Shown: positions 22,101 to 32,333, counted from the stretch's first letter. The stretch is 64,000 nt of DNA from Hirundichthys speculiger (GCA_018398805.1 JAGFBZ010000010.1:116613-180612); one strand, 5' to 3'. A program made the numbers and translations. The notes: a model not told the origin generated them from the letters alone.

Positions 22101-22395
22101 ATGGAACATTGGCTGTGGATTATTCTAGCTGCTCTTTTCTTTGGTGAGATACAAACATACATATGTTTCCTCTGATCACTGAAAATCACATCTATTCTAC
22201 ATGAGATAGAAGTAGCTGCTGATTGTTCTCCTTTAATCAATCATCTGGATTGATCCATGTCTTCCTCTGCGTGTTCTGTTCTTCCTCAGAGTGTAAAGGA
22301 GAAAACAAAGTGATCCAGCCAGCAGATGTCATTACAGCTGAAGGAGACACACTTACACTGAACTGTAGTTTTTCAATACGTTCTTCCTCATATAG
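22101..22395 (+). pseudogene. T-cell-receptor alpha/delta V-segment-like fragment
   Basis: A leader exon at 22101-22143 encodes MEHWLWIILAALFF, a typical signal peptide, ending TTTG/GTGAGA. After a 146-bp intron with acceptor TTCTTCCTCAG, the V exon starts at 22290 with ECKGENKVIQPADVITAEGD, then TLTLNCSFSIRSSSY. The VIQP...EGDTLTLNC framework 1 with its first conserved cysteine, and the leader/intron layout, match fish TRAV/TRDV segments. At about 22394 the sequence changes abruptly to GGGTAGAGTGGGGTAA, a repeat-like stretch. Framework 2 tryptophan, the second cysteine and the recombination signal are therefore absent. Alternatives are a V-type domain of another immune receptor family. Confidence 0.6.
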
Positions 22396-22591
22396 GGTAG
22401 AGTGGGGTAATGTGAGATGGTCTTTACTCCCCCCTACCTTCTAAGCAAGCTAAATTGATGTGTGTCTTTTCAAAAGCTCTGGATCAGCTCACCCTTTTCT
22501 GCCCTCTTTTGCACTTCCTCTGCAGCCTGCTACACATAGCCGCGGGAACATGTTCTCAGCAGGGGGTGCTGGGAGTCTGAGACAGCTGTGT

Positions 22592-22593
<2 letters not shown>
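22396..22593. other. Repeat-like sequence replacing the V exon
   Basis: It begins GGGTAGAGTGGGGTAATGTG, resembling the end of an interspersed fish repeat. No partner end was found. Confidence 0.4.

Positions 22594-22660
<67 letters not shown>
22594..22660. repeat. (TA)n microsatellite
   Basis: About 33 TA dinucleotides with a single GA interruption. Confidence 0.97.
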
Positions 22661-22664
<4 letters not shown>

Positions 22665-22739
22665 GTATGTACGCCATATCAACTATAAAGTATATAACAC
22701 CATTTGTCGCGGGTCGACGAGACGACAGATGTCAGTAAC

Positions 22740-23049
22740 GTGGCAGCGCAGCTGATGTTTTTAAAATACTGCAGAACAAATCATTGGATGAGCAGTTCTG
22801 CCTGTCGGGGGTGAAAGAGTTTTTTGACACTATTGCACAGAGAGGAACATATATGATGACATCTACCTTTCACTGAGTGCATCTCGGGTGCTCTGAGCGC
22901 AAGGAGGGATACGTGCACAGTTCAAGAAACTCCACAACAGTGTTCTGGACAACCTTATCTGCCAGATACAGAACCGATTTATAGATCAGGAACAATTAAT
23001 GTTCCTGTCCCTCCTCGACCACCAGCAGTTTCAGACATATTGGAAATAA
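22740..23049 (+). pseudogene. hAT transposase relic, internal fragment
   Basis: One frame gives DVFKILQNKSLDEQFCLSG then VKEFFDTIAQRGTYMM. After a frameshift another gives AQFKKLHNSVLDNLICQIQ then NRFIDQEQLMFLSLLD and FQTYWK with a stop at 23047-23049. The L.NSVLD.LI.QI..RF pattern resembles the region upstream of the dimerisation domain in ZMYM1/DUF4371-like hAT transposases. It is a short, decayed piece without ends. Confidence 0.45.
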
Positions 23050-23721
23050 ATTCCCCCATCCAACCGTGGCCGTGACTGGGTAACTTCTAAATTACGCAAC
23101 GCCCTCTTCTTGTTATATTGTGTTTTTTTATTGGTGGCTTGTATGATTATAACGTCATGGTGGATTAAGTAGTTAAACCCGCACTGGCCCAGGTACCAAA
23201 TACATGACCAGCCACTGAATAATACTGTAATAAATATTAAACCCGACCACGAGAATTTATAGTAAATTTTAAACATTTTATTTTTTTTCCTATCACATTT
23301 TTCTCCCTTGTTTTTTTTTTTTTTTTTTACATTCTTGAGGTGCTGCAGCTCTTCCTGGCCACGGTGAAAAGGATGAGCCTGGGTAATCAGCCACTCAAAT
23401 GACCACAGCTGCATCCTGTTTCTTATATACAGGGGGTGTCCCACAATACCCCATTCTACGCTACCTATTTATTTTGGTACAAACAAGAAGGAAATGACCC
23501 TCGAACCTAATTTTGTGACAATATACATCTGGAACAGGAGATAAAGCTCCAGAATTCACAGTGAGTCCGAGTTTGTGAAAATTATTTCTGAATTTAAAAT
23601 TTTCCACAAAAAACAACAGCATGAACAAAACACCTTCCATCACTTTTGAAATCACGGACAGACTTCTACAAATTCAATTCAATTCAATTCAATTCAGTTT
23701 TACTACAAATGCTACATATAC
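23050..23721. other. AT-rich spacer with retroposon tail
   Basis: A T-rich stretch lies at 23278-23330 and an (AATTC)n tail at about 23667-23698. No gene is supported. The tail may mark the end of a lost retroposon. Confidence 0.5.
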
Positions 23722-24065
23722 ATGTTCTTAGATGTTACTGGTGATTTCAACCACGTCTCTCTGACACATTTCCAATGTTTCAACAGTTTGTCAACTGCTC
23801 CACCAGAGAAAATAAAAAGTTGTATTTGTTTAATGCATATGTCAGAGTTCATCTGCACAACCATCTCTGGACAAAGCAGACAAAGCAGTTTATCTCTGCT
23901 TTATCTCTCCTCAACCTATAAACCCATCATCACCAGTGACCTGAAAGACTTCCTCTACAAGAACAAAACAGCCTTCCTTTTCACTCTGTCCACCTCAGAC
24001 CTCCAGAATCAGTCAGAGTCCTGTCATCTGCAGAAACACTCAGATGACTCTGCAGTTGTGGGTTG

Positions 24066-24365
24066 AATCAGTGATGGACATGAGACTGAGGACAGAGAAC
24101 TGCTGGACCAGAGACTGAGGACAGAGAACTGCTGGACCAGAGACTGAGGACAAAGAACTGCTGGACCAGAGACTGAGGATAGAGAACTGGTGGACCAGAG
24201 ACTGAGGACAGAGAACTGCTGGACCAGAGACTGAGGACAGAGAACTGGTGGACCAGAGACTGAGGACAGAGAACTGCTGGACCAGAGACTGAGGACAGAG
24301 AACTGGTGGACCAGAGACTGAGGACAGAGAACTGGTGGACCAGAGACTGAGGACAGAGAACTGGG
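24066..24365. repeat. 29-bp minisatellite inside LINE reverse transcriptase
   Basis: About ten units of GGACCAGAGACTGAGGACAG then AGAACTGCT, with GCTGG/GGTGG variants. LINE coding sequence flanks it on both sides, so the unit was amplified from within the RT gene. Minus-strand frames rich in SLSSVSGP are artefacts of the 87-bp cycle. Confidence 0.93.
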
Positions 24366-24395
24366 GCACCACTTTGTTGCATGGTGTGGGAACAA

Positions 24396-25229
24396 CAGTG
24401 TTGGACAAGTTCACTTTCTACATGAACTAGTTCAGTTCAAAGTTCACATTTAAAATTTGGAACAAGAGTTCACCATTTCAAAAAATGAACTAAATAGTTC
24501 ATTTTTAGCTCTTTTTTTTTACATTCTTTTTTCTAATGTTTTTTAATGTACAGCAATTATTTGTCAAAATGATTGCTTCTGCCCAAATAGTAGCCCACCA
24601 CAAATGGCAAATATTTTATCCCTCCTATCTGTCGAAAACTATGTGTCCAATTAGGAATGTTTATCCAACCAGGGTTCACATTAGCATTGAAGGGACAGCC
24701 CATGTAAAACTGTAATTTCCCTTTCAGCTTTTCTCTACAGTATATTAAAAATATGAGAAAAAAACTTGCTGCCAAATGGTCATTATTATAAGACAAAAAC
24801 AGGTCCTTGAAGTGCAAATGTCCCCCCCCCCCCCATTTCAATATTTAGATTCCGACTCCAAAGATTACAGTTTAATCTTTGGAGATGGGCCACTCCTCCG
24901 GCTCAGGACGACTGCAGCTCTCATCTTCCTCCATGCTTGTTTTAAACATTTGTTGACACAATTGTTAGCGTGACAGAAGCAACAGCCCATTTTGCCATGT
25001 TTAATTACTTACCGAAGACACATATTAGGCTCATTTGTGGTATATTTTAAATGGGGTTCGCTTGAAACCTGGCACGGTTTTGACCGTGCGTGAACTTTCA
25101 AAGTACCTTGTTCACAATTGCCCAAATGAACTCGTTCACACCCAATGCTTGTCAAGGGGAAAGAGAGCGCGTTCAGTTCATGTTTGCACAAAATATGTAC
25201 TCGTTTGAACGTGTTCAGGTACAACACTG
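24396..25229. mobile_element. hAT-like element inserted in the LINE
   Basis: Left end CAGTGTTGGACAAGTTCACT and right end GTTCAGGTACAACACTG are inverted repeats. The subterminal DNA repeats GAACTAGTTCA, GTTCAGTTCA and GAACTCGTTCA motifs in both orientations. LINE sequence resumes immediately to the right (GATAATCATTTC). The flanking 8-mers GGGAACAA and TGGATAAT match only partly, so the target duplication is decayed. There is no transposase. Confidence 0.7.
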
Positions 25230-25652
25230 TGGATAATCATTTCGTCTTACATGTGGACAAGACAAAGGAGATGATTCTGGATTTTAGGAGGATTCTAGAC
25301 TTGTTCCTGATCCTCCTAAAGTTGACAATTAAGTCAAATAGCATTTCCATCACAGAAGAAGTTTTGGTGGAGGAGTAGAAATACCTCTGTGTTCACCAAA
25401 CAGATTTTTACTTCTGGAGGAAGGTGAGGTCCTTCAGGGTTTGCAACAGGATGTTCAGATCTTCTATCAGTCTGTTGTGGAGAGTTCAGTCCATCTGCAG
25501 TCATCTGTTGGAGGAGCAGCATCAGAGACAGAGACTTAAAGAAACTGAACAAACTGTTAAAGAAGGTTGGTTATGTTCTGGAGCTGATGGAGCAAAGGAG
25601 GATACTTCATAAAATGAAGAACATCATGGAGAACCCTGAACATCCTCTACAC

Positions 25653-25954
25653 CAGTGGTGCGCTAACTGTAGTACCGTACCACTGGTGGTACGCGGGGGA
25701 ACGTCAGGACTTTCCACATTTTCCCTTTTTTTTAATTATTAAATTGGAAACATACAATGCATTATAAATACATTTCAAACAAAATTCAGGTAATAATAAA
25801 TAACTACAATAAGGAATAAACATCTCTCCTGTGAATGTAAAGCTAATTGAGAAGGCATATATGGCTATATTTTACAATTGGTAATCATCGTGATACTCAG
25901 AGAGCTGAACAGTTTCTCAGGTGGTACGCAGTATTAAAAGTTTGAGAACCACTG
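25653..25954. mobile_element. 302-bp hAT MITE inserted in the LINE
   Basis: Ends CAGTGGTGCGCTAACTGTAG and TTAAAAGTTTGAGAACCACTG, with internal GGTGGTACGC near each end. CTCTACAC flanks both sides exactly (25645-25652 and 25955-25962). It is non-coding and AT-rich in the centre. Confidence 0.92.
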
Positions 25955-26699
25955 CTCTACACAACACAGTGATTCAGCAACAGAGTGTCTTCAGTCAGAG
26001 GATCTTCTGATCCGTTGCAACATCGATTGCTGCATGAGATCCTTCCTGAACACAGCAATAACCATCTACAATGACTCACTGAAGAGACTTAAATCATGTT
26101 ACTGCTAATTTTTAATTTACCTTTGGGGATCAGAGGTATCCAAAGGTATCAAGACAAAAACCAGGTCAGAAAAGTTTGAATTCACTCAGAGCTGAGCTTC
26201 AGCAGCATTGTCAAGCTTTTTATCAGAATCAGAATCAGAATCAACTTTATTGCCAAGTATAATTTTACACATACGAGGAATTTGTTGTGATGATGATGGT
26301 GCATGCAATTAAGAAAACATTTAACAAACAATGTAAACTAAAAATATTACAATATAAATATATATATACACAAACTGTTTTTTGCATTAAGAGCAGAGTG
26401 ACCAAGAGTGATGTGACATGAAAATGTGCAAATGAACAGGTAGTGCAGACTGAGCGTTAATGTAACGCATAGTGTACTGAGTTTTGTCAATGTGACAGTA
26501 GTGTCAGAGTCAGAGGGGGAGAGTGGGGGGTGTCGGGGGGTTCCGGGTCTTATTAATAAGGCTGACAGCAGACAGTAAAAAACAGTTCTTGTGGCGTGGA
26601 GTTTTGGTCTTGATGGTCCGCAGCCTCCTGCTGGAGGGGAGTGACTCAAAGAGTTGGTGTCCGGGGTGGGAGGGATCAGCCACAATCTTTCCTGCACCC

Positions 26700-26852
26700 C
26701 TCAGGGTCCTGGAGGAGTCCAGGTCCAGGTCTCAGGGTCCTGGAGGAGTCCAGGTCCAGGCCTCAGGGTCCTGGAGGAGTCCAGGTCCAGGTCTCAGGGT
26801 CCTGGAGGAGTCCAGGTCCAGGTCTCAGGGTCCTGAAAGAGTCCAGGTCCTG
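26700..26852. repeat. 31-bp minisatellite in the LINE C-terminal region
   Basis: About five units of CAGGGTCCTGGAGGAGTCCA then GGTCCAGGTCT, lying within LINE coding sequence and probably amplified from it. Confidence 0.92.
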
Positions 26853-26869
26853 AAGAGATGGGAGATTGC

Positions 26870-27747
26870 AGCCTATCACCTTCTCAGCTGACTGAATGAC
26901 GCGCTGCAGCCTGCTCTTGTCCTTGGTGGTGGCAGCAGCAGACCAGATGGTGATGGAGGAGGTGAGGATGGACTCAATGATGGCTGTGAAGAACTGCACC
27001 ATCATTGTCTTCAGCAGACTGGATTTCTGCAGCTGCCTCAGGAAGATACATCCTCTGCTGTGCTTTCTTGATGAGGGAGCTGATGTTCAGCTCCCACTGA
27101 AGGTCCTGGGAGATGACAGTTCCCAGGAAGCAGAAAGACTCCACAGTGTCAATAGTGGAGTCACAGAGGGTGATGGGGGCAGGTGGGGCTGAGTTCTTCC
27201 TATAGTCCACAACCATCTCCACTGTCGTTAGAGTGTTGAGCTCAAGGCTGTTCTGGCTGCACCAGGTCACCAGGTGGTCAACCTCCCACCTGTAGGCGGA
27301 CTCGTCACCATCAGAGATGAGTCCGATGAGGGTGGTGTCATCTGCAAACTTCAGGAGCTTGACGGACTGGTGACTGGAGGTGCAGCTGAACACAGCCCTG
27401 GGGGATCCAGTACTGATGGACCGTGGGTTCCAGATGTGTTTTCCCAGCTTCACATACTGTTTCCTGTCAGACAGGAAGTCTGTGATCCACCTGCAGGTGG
27501 AGTCAGGTACACTCAGCTGGGAGAGCTTCTCCTGTAGCATAGAAGGGATGATGGTGTTAAAAGCAGAGCTGAAATCCACAAACAGGATCCTGGCGTAGGT
27601 TCCTGAGGAGTCCAGGTGCTGGAGGATGAAGTGGAGGGCCAGGTTGACAGCGTCGTCTACACACCTGTTGGCTCTGTAGGTGAACTGCAGGGTGTCCAGG
27701 AGAGGGTCAGTGATGACTTTGAGGTGTGAGCTTTTTTGGAGCCTCAC
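26870..27747 (-). pseudogene. LINE reverse transcriptase core, minus strand
   Basis: The main frame (27747 to 26974) holds QFTYRANRCVDDAVNL, then ILFVDFSSAFNTIIP, then the catalytic LKFADDTTLIGLISDGDE and MVVDYRKNSAPPAPI. The FADD box and the aspartate of VDFSSAFNT are intact. A segment where the family usually has the GxPQGxxLSP box reads GSPRAVFSC, implying a small deletion. After a frameshift near 27000 the thumb continues (VQFFTAIIESILTSSITIW) to about 26870 and then dissolves into a 31-bp array. Not functional. Confidence 0.8.
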
Positions 27748-28857
27748 TTGGCATAATATTCAAATCTCTAATCATGGATCTGGTCAGCTGGTTTCTCAAT
27801 GCAATTAATCAAATTGTCTCGCTGAGAAACAGGGCACAGGAGAGCCCTTTCGGTCCAGATGGAACACTGGCTGGATACATCAAGGAATCTTATGGATGGA
27901 ATCTGGGATGTCTGCCTCCTCTGTTCATTGTGGACGCCAAAGTGTACCTATTGGGATTTATGATCACAGGATTTCTGCTGTTTGGAGTTGGCGGATACCT
28001 GCTGTATCGGGAAATTTACATGGCAGCTGCCATCCTGGACACTGTCAACCTGCCTGCTGTGTGTGTTGGAGTGAGCCGCGCTGTGAACACTCAGACTGCT
28101 ACTATGGGTGAGCTGAATCGGAAACTGGATGTTCTAGTGACGATTTTGGAATGCTCTGGCGAAATGGATTCGAATGTGGAGAAGTTGCGAGCATGGCTCA
28201 GGGAGAATTGACCTGTAATTCGGACATTTGGAGTTATTCCCGCCCGAGATGAACCAGCAAGAACTTTGAAGGCAGACAGAATTATGTCAGTCTGACCCAA
28301 ACATTCTTCTCTTATCTGAATCTGGCTCACCTGAAACGAAGCTCGCCGGCCTTCGACCTAATCTCTCCTGAATATTATGACTTTTTGACGCTCCTTACCC
28401 GACCCCTCCCCTTTCCAAACAACACCTGTGGCTCCAGACTGAACTGGGACGGGGGCCACTGGCTCACACACACACATACTTCCCGCCCCCTGCCCAACTG
28501 CCTCCGCTGGCTCCTGGATGTTTTGTCTCCTGGGTGAGACACCTCTTTTTTATCCTCTCCCCTCCATCCCCTATGTGATCATTTTTCTTCTGCTAAAAGT
28601 GCCCTGGCCAGAGGATGGTGTACTTGGGCATCTATAAGCACTTGTGGTGCTTGTGGTGTGCTTGAGTATACTGCCCTCTGACAGCGGTAGAAGCGCCCGT
28701 GGCGGCTGACCTAAGCACCGTTGACTCCTGTCCATATGTTGTTGTTGTTTCTGTATGTTTCTCTTGGACGGTGTACTGGGAAGACAAATTTCACTGTGTT
28801 GGGACGCTGGCTCAGTGACAATAATAATAAATTTGATTCTTTGATTCTTGATTTGAT
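27731..28857 (+). mobile_element. Retroposon-like unit with a membrane-protein ORF
   Basis: About 1.13 kb splits the minus-strand LINE exactly between its ERLVLS and SHLKVITDP codons, so it is an insertion. The possible target duplication is only TGAG. It ends with CTCAGTGACAATAATAATAA and a TTTGATTC-type tail, as in non-LTR retroposons. The last 140 bases are shared with a truncated relative at 30046-30195. Its tail resembles the 3' tail of the LINE it sits in. It has no inverted or long terminal repeats and no RT. Confidence 0.6.
27774..28211 (+). CDS. 145-aa single-span membrane protein, unknown function
   Basis: Intact ORF starting MDLVSWFLNAINQIV; the frame is open a little further upstream, but this ATG begins the protein-like part. 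Residues 1-20 form an amphipathic stretch. 25-56 contain FGPDGTLAGYIKESYGWNLG and the PPLF turn. Residues 57-78 (VYLLGFMITGFLLFGVGGYL) are a strong membrane span followed by YREIY. Residues 110-145 form a charged, probably coiled segment (MGELNRKLDVLVTILE, then NVEKLRAWL). I do not recognise the family. The ORF has no stop or frameshift, whereas the LINE around it is decayed, so insertion is young or the frame has been kept. It is flanked by retroposon-type 3' sequence, so it is probably the cargo or accessory protein of a mobile element, not a resident host gene. Confidence 0.6.
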   Translation: MDLVSWFLNAINQIVSLRNRAQESPFGPDGTLAGYIKESYGWNLGCLPPLFIVDAKVYLLGFMITGFLLFGVGGYLLYREIYMAAAILDTVNLPAVCVGVSRAVNTQTATMGELNRKLDVLVTILECSGEMDSNVEKLRAWLREN

Positions 28858-29410
28858 TTGAGAGCACAAGGCGCTCAAAGATCTTCATGACCACAGAGAT
28901 CAGGGCAACGGGTCTTGAAGCAGGCTGGCACGTGACAGGTCTCCAGTGAAGTGTTAAAAATTTCTGTGAACACTGGAGACAGCTGATCAGCACAACGCTT
29001 CAGGGAGGATGGGGAGATAGAATCCGGTCCAGCTGTTTTTCGGGGGTTCTGTCTCCTAAAAACTTTGTTGACATCACTCTCATGAATGGAAAGAGTCGTC
29101 ACTGCGGAGGGTGGGAAGGGTAGGGCCATTAAGGCAGGCATTAGTGGACATGACTGGAACTGGAGCTGTTGGGAGGGGTTGTGGGGGACGGTTGCAGGAC
29201 CGTCCCTTTGTCTTTCAAAACGACAGTAGAACTCGTTCAGGTCGTTGGCTAGGCGTCAATCATTGATGAAGTTGTTGTAGTTGTTGATCTGCCTAAGCCC
29301 TTTCTAGACAGATGCAGAGCCGTTAGCTGAGAACTGGTGCTGGAGCTTCGCAGAGTACAGTCGTTTAGCTTCTCTCACCGCCTTGCTAAACCTGTACTTT
29401 GCATCACCTC

Positions 29411-30045
29411 AAACTGATAAAGAGTCAGAGATCTGATGTCCAGAGCAGATTTAGAGAAGCTCATCCAGCCTTCATCTACAGCAGACTGATGACTGTAATC
29501 TTCTTCTGTCTGGTCTTCAGCTCATCCAGAATGCTGATGTCAGAGATCTAACCAGAACCACGAGAAGACATTAAGATGCTGAATATGAGTGGTGGAGACA
29601 TTTTAAACATTCAGAGCTTTTCCTAATGGACAGTGAGTAGTTACTAGTGGACTTTCTAACATCTGTCTTGGTGGTGTCCTGAAATACTTTCTAATAACCT
29701 GTTTTAGCAGTCAGACCTACTAGAGAACAGTGACCTGTTCACAAAGGAGGAGGTTTGGTTTTGACCTTGGTGGGAATATGAACAGCTTCCATCCCCATTT
29801 TACTGTGAAATTTACACTCTCCCTCTGTCATAGAACACAACAATGACATGACATTTAATTTATTACCTTCAGAATACAATCATATGTTCATTTAGGATTT
29901 ATGTAATTGTAAAGACAAGAAATGACTGACATGAAGCAGTTTTATGAAGGTTTTAAAGCTTTACTTCTTCCACAGTGTTCCTATAACATCAATGAACTTT
30001 GAAACAAACAATATCCACACCTGACAACAAAGAGCCTCTAGAATA
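29411..30045. other. Spacer with possible LINE remnant
   Basis: At about 29485-29575 the stretch GACTGTAATCTTCTTCTGTC and CTCATCCAGAATGCTG resembles a fish LINE 3' coding region (a CNS..L...IQNAA motif), heavily decayed. The rest is unremarkable. Confidence 0.35.
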
Positions 30046-30195
30046 CAGACCCCCCAGACACCGTCGACTCCTGTCTAACATGTTGTTGTTTGTTTCTGTA
30101 TGTTTTTCTTGGACAATGTACTGGAAATGTAATTTCACTGTGTTGGGACGCTGGCTCAGTGACAAATAAAGGCATTCTGATTCTGATTCAGAGAG
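30046..30195 (+). mobile_element. 5'-truncated relative of the 27731-28857 retroposon
   Basis: Shares GACACCGT-GACTCCTGTC, TGTTGTTTGTTTCTGTATGT, then TTTCACTGTGTTGGGACGCT and GGCTCAGTGACAA with 28710-28820, then ends AATAAAGGCATTCTGATTCT. Only the last 150 bases are present, as expected for a 5'-truncated retroposon. Confidence 0.75.
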
Positions 30196-30197
30196 AA

Positions 30198-31621
30198 CAG
30201 CCTTTCTCAACCTTTTTTCAGTCACGACACCTTTCAAAAGTGAATAAAATCTTACAACACCCCAGAGTAAAACATAAGCCAAAGCCGCACTGCATCCCTC
30301 CGACTGTAAATGCATACGTCCTGTTTATTTTGTTTGAATAACCTGAACACGATAACTGCAGCAGAGTAGGCCTCAGCAGGAAAGTTTCTTTTCATCCGTG
30401 ATGTGCTTGCTTCCATCCATCATCCTTGTATTGCCTCTTTTTAGCCTTATCGCTAGCAACTACCTTTGGGACTTATGGTGCAGATCCAGAGCTGGTGGAT
30501 GAAGGCTTGATGAAGAAGTCGGCTCCTCTGTGATGTTCAGTTCCTGTGGGGCTTTTCTTTTTAGAAAACAATCCATGATGCTGCTAAAAAGTTCTCTTTG
30601 CTATATGTGAAATAAAATTCCAGTGGTTAAAATATATTATGATGTAAGCTAACTGGGCAGTCACGTTGACCTTACGCTGACCCCGTACTGACATTGTTAA
30701 TATTGGGAAATGGGCATGTGAAACATATTTTTGTTATTCATTTCATGTCCAATTATGTATCTTATTTATTTATTCATTCATTCATAGGCAAAAAGTATGT
30801 ATTTATGTATGCATTCATATAGTTTTGTAACCTGAAAATTTCTTAAGTAGAGACACATTTTCCATGTAAATGCCCTAATCTGTACCAAGCCCCCCAAAAT
30901 TCGAAAAAAAAAATTTTATAAATTATAAATAATACATGAAATGACATAAAAACCTGTAAGAAATACATGTTAGAATTAGAAAAACAATCAGAGAGCGCAG
31001 ACCTCCACTAAACACAACAATTATCGAAAATTTGAAAGTGATCCAGAATCCAGGATTTTTTCCAGATCACACCCAAAATGAAATAATTTCTTCCTTTTCA
31101 CATTTCGGACAACTCCTGAAAATTTCATCAAAATCCATCCATAACTTTTTGAGTTATCTTGTACACAGACAGACAGATAAACGCCTTCTTGGCGAAGGTA
31201 AAAATTGTTTGTTCACCTGGGTTGCTGGGTTACGCTCATACAGACAAGGGGCCCTCCTAGCCAATGGGATGCCAGGAAGATGCTAAGCGATAGCCAATGG
31301 CAGAGCAGCTCAGATGCACTGCTTTCAAACCGATACAGAGCCAACAGCTATGTTTACGTTCGGTAAACTCTGGGAGCTGCGAGTAGCAGCGCATACTGTA
31401 TTTTTGCCTTTCGCATCCTGAAATTTCTTTCGTAACGAGAGGCAATATTTTCCCTTTGAGACGTTTCGTAACCTGAAAATTTCGTATGTAGAAACGTTAA
31501 GTAACGTAAGTAGAGGTACCACTGTATATGAAATGTCAGAATAGGTCATTTTTTTGACGACACCCCTGAAGCAGTCAGACGACACCCCAGTGTGCCGTGA
31601 CACCCCAGTTGAGAAAGCCTG
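30198..31621. mobile_element. hAT-like TIR element with a nested repeat
   Basis: Left end CAGCCTTTCTCAACC with CACGACACC just inside. Right end GTTGAGAAAGCCTG with GTGCCGTGACACCCC just inside. The adjacent 8-mers do not match clearly. A second repeat appears to lie inside between about 30820 and 31530: GTAACCTGAAAATTTC occurs near both its ends, and GTAGAGGTACCACTGTA is at its right end. A common fish motif, AAATCCATCCATAACTTTTT, is at about 31131. There is no transposase. Confidence 0.55.
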
Positions 31622-31930
31622 CTCTTGAACACAAATATCTAGAGATGGTTCCTGCTAAATGTGGATTATGCAGATATATAGGACCCCTGTATCCATCAGA
31701 TAAAAAAATCAGCAAAATGCAAATGTTAAAGAGGCCCATATACGTATTACAGTAAAACTTAATATTTAAAAGCACAACGATCTGTCAAAGCAGAAGTCAA
31801 AGACTCCTGGACAAAGCAGCTGGACATTTTCATACAGGAACTTTTGAAATTACCCAGAGATTAGAAAAATAGTCAAAACTTGAAAAAAGAAAAAAAAAAT
31901 TTAAATTAAGTAAAATGATCTAAAAGTTAA

Positions 31931-32333
31931 AGGTGGGGTAGGTGTTGTTTTTTTGCAACACTTTTTACAATATTGCCTGAAAACCTTTTTACATTCCCAT
32001 TTCACCCACTGAAATAAAATGTTTGCAAAAAAACTAAACGTTTTGGTCAAGTCTAGAGGGTATAATCAGAGAAAAACTCTGACCGATCAAAATAGTGATC
32101 ATTACTATTTTGATTGGCTGCATAATACGTCCATCAAATATCAATGCACTCCCACCCACCCCTCCCTCCCTCCCTGCGGTTCATGTAGTGGTGAATCGTG
32201 TGAAGCATGGTTTCGAGGGGTGAGCTGAAGAGGAGGAGGCGGAGTCTTTGGGAGGAGGGAGGGAGTGTATATTTTCAAAATCTCACTTGAGTTTCATTGC
32301 TGGAACTGTTTTCAAACAACACCTACACCACCT
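31931..32333. mobile_element. 403-bp MITE with TTAA target sites
   Basis: Ends AGGTGGGGTAGGTGTTGTTT and AAACAACACCTACACCACCT are inverted repeats flanked by TTAA on both sides (31927-31930, 32334-32337). TTAA duplications are used by piggyBac and Kolobok elements. The ends are not the usual piggyBac CCC type, so the superfamily is open. Confidence 0.8.

Larger units (their letters stand above)
23722..26110 (+). mobile_element. Broken L2/CR1-group LINE, plus strand
   Basis: Fragments in order: the endonuclease-type GDFNHVSLTHF (about 23738), the RT palm (LFTLSTSDLQNQ, then SCHLQKHSDDSAVVG near 23975-24060), a 29-bp array, an FVAWC-like piece (24370), then LHVDKTKEMILDFRR (25247-25290), the RT thumb (FRVCNRMF, then SISLLWRV) and the C-terminal ENPEHPLHNTVIQQQSVFSQ (about 25620-26010). 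Order and orientation match one LINE copy interrupted by a minisatellite, a TIR element (24396-25229) and a MITE (25653-25954). Many frameshifts make it inactive. Confidence 0.75.
26223..29410 (-). mobile_element. Broken L2/CR1-group LINE, minus strand
   Basis: The 3' tail lies at 26223-26275 (complement of GCAATAAAGTTGATTCTGAT). The RT reads leftwards from the pre-RT region (QLQFQ, LFPPSAVTTLSIHESDVNK, about 29160-29060) through TAGPDSISPSSLKRCADQLS. After a 1.1-kb insertion it continues through LQFTYRANRCVDDAVNL to the catalytic box. Upstream remnants (KAVREAKRLYSAKLQHQFSA) extend to about 29410. Confidence 0.82.

Noticed and set aside
22101..22444. Complete single-exon immune receptor reading through 22444
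   Set aside because: The sequence after 22394 is repeat-like and lacks the Trp and second Cys of a V domain; the clean leader intron argues for a truncated V segment.
26523..26891. Gly/Arg/Ser-rich plus-strand frames (GPGGVQVQ repeats)
   Set aside because: They come from the 31-bp array inside a minus-strand LINE.
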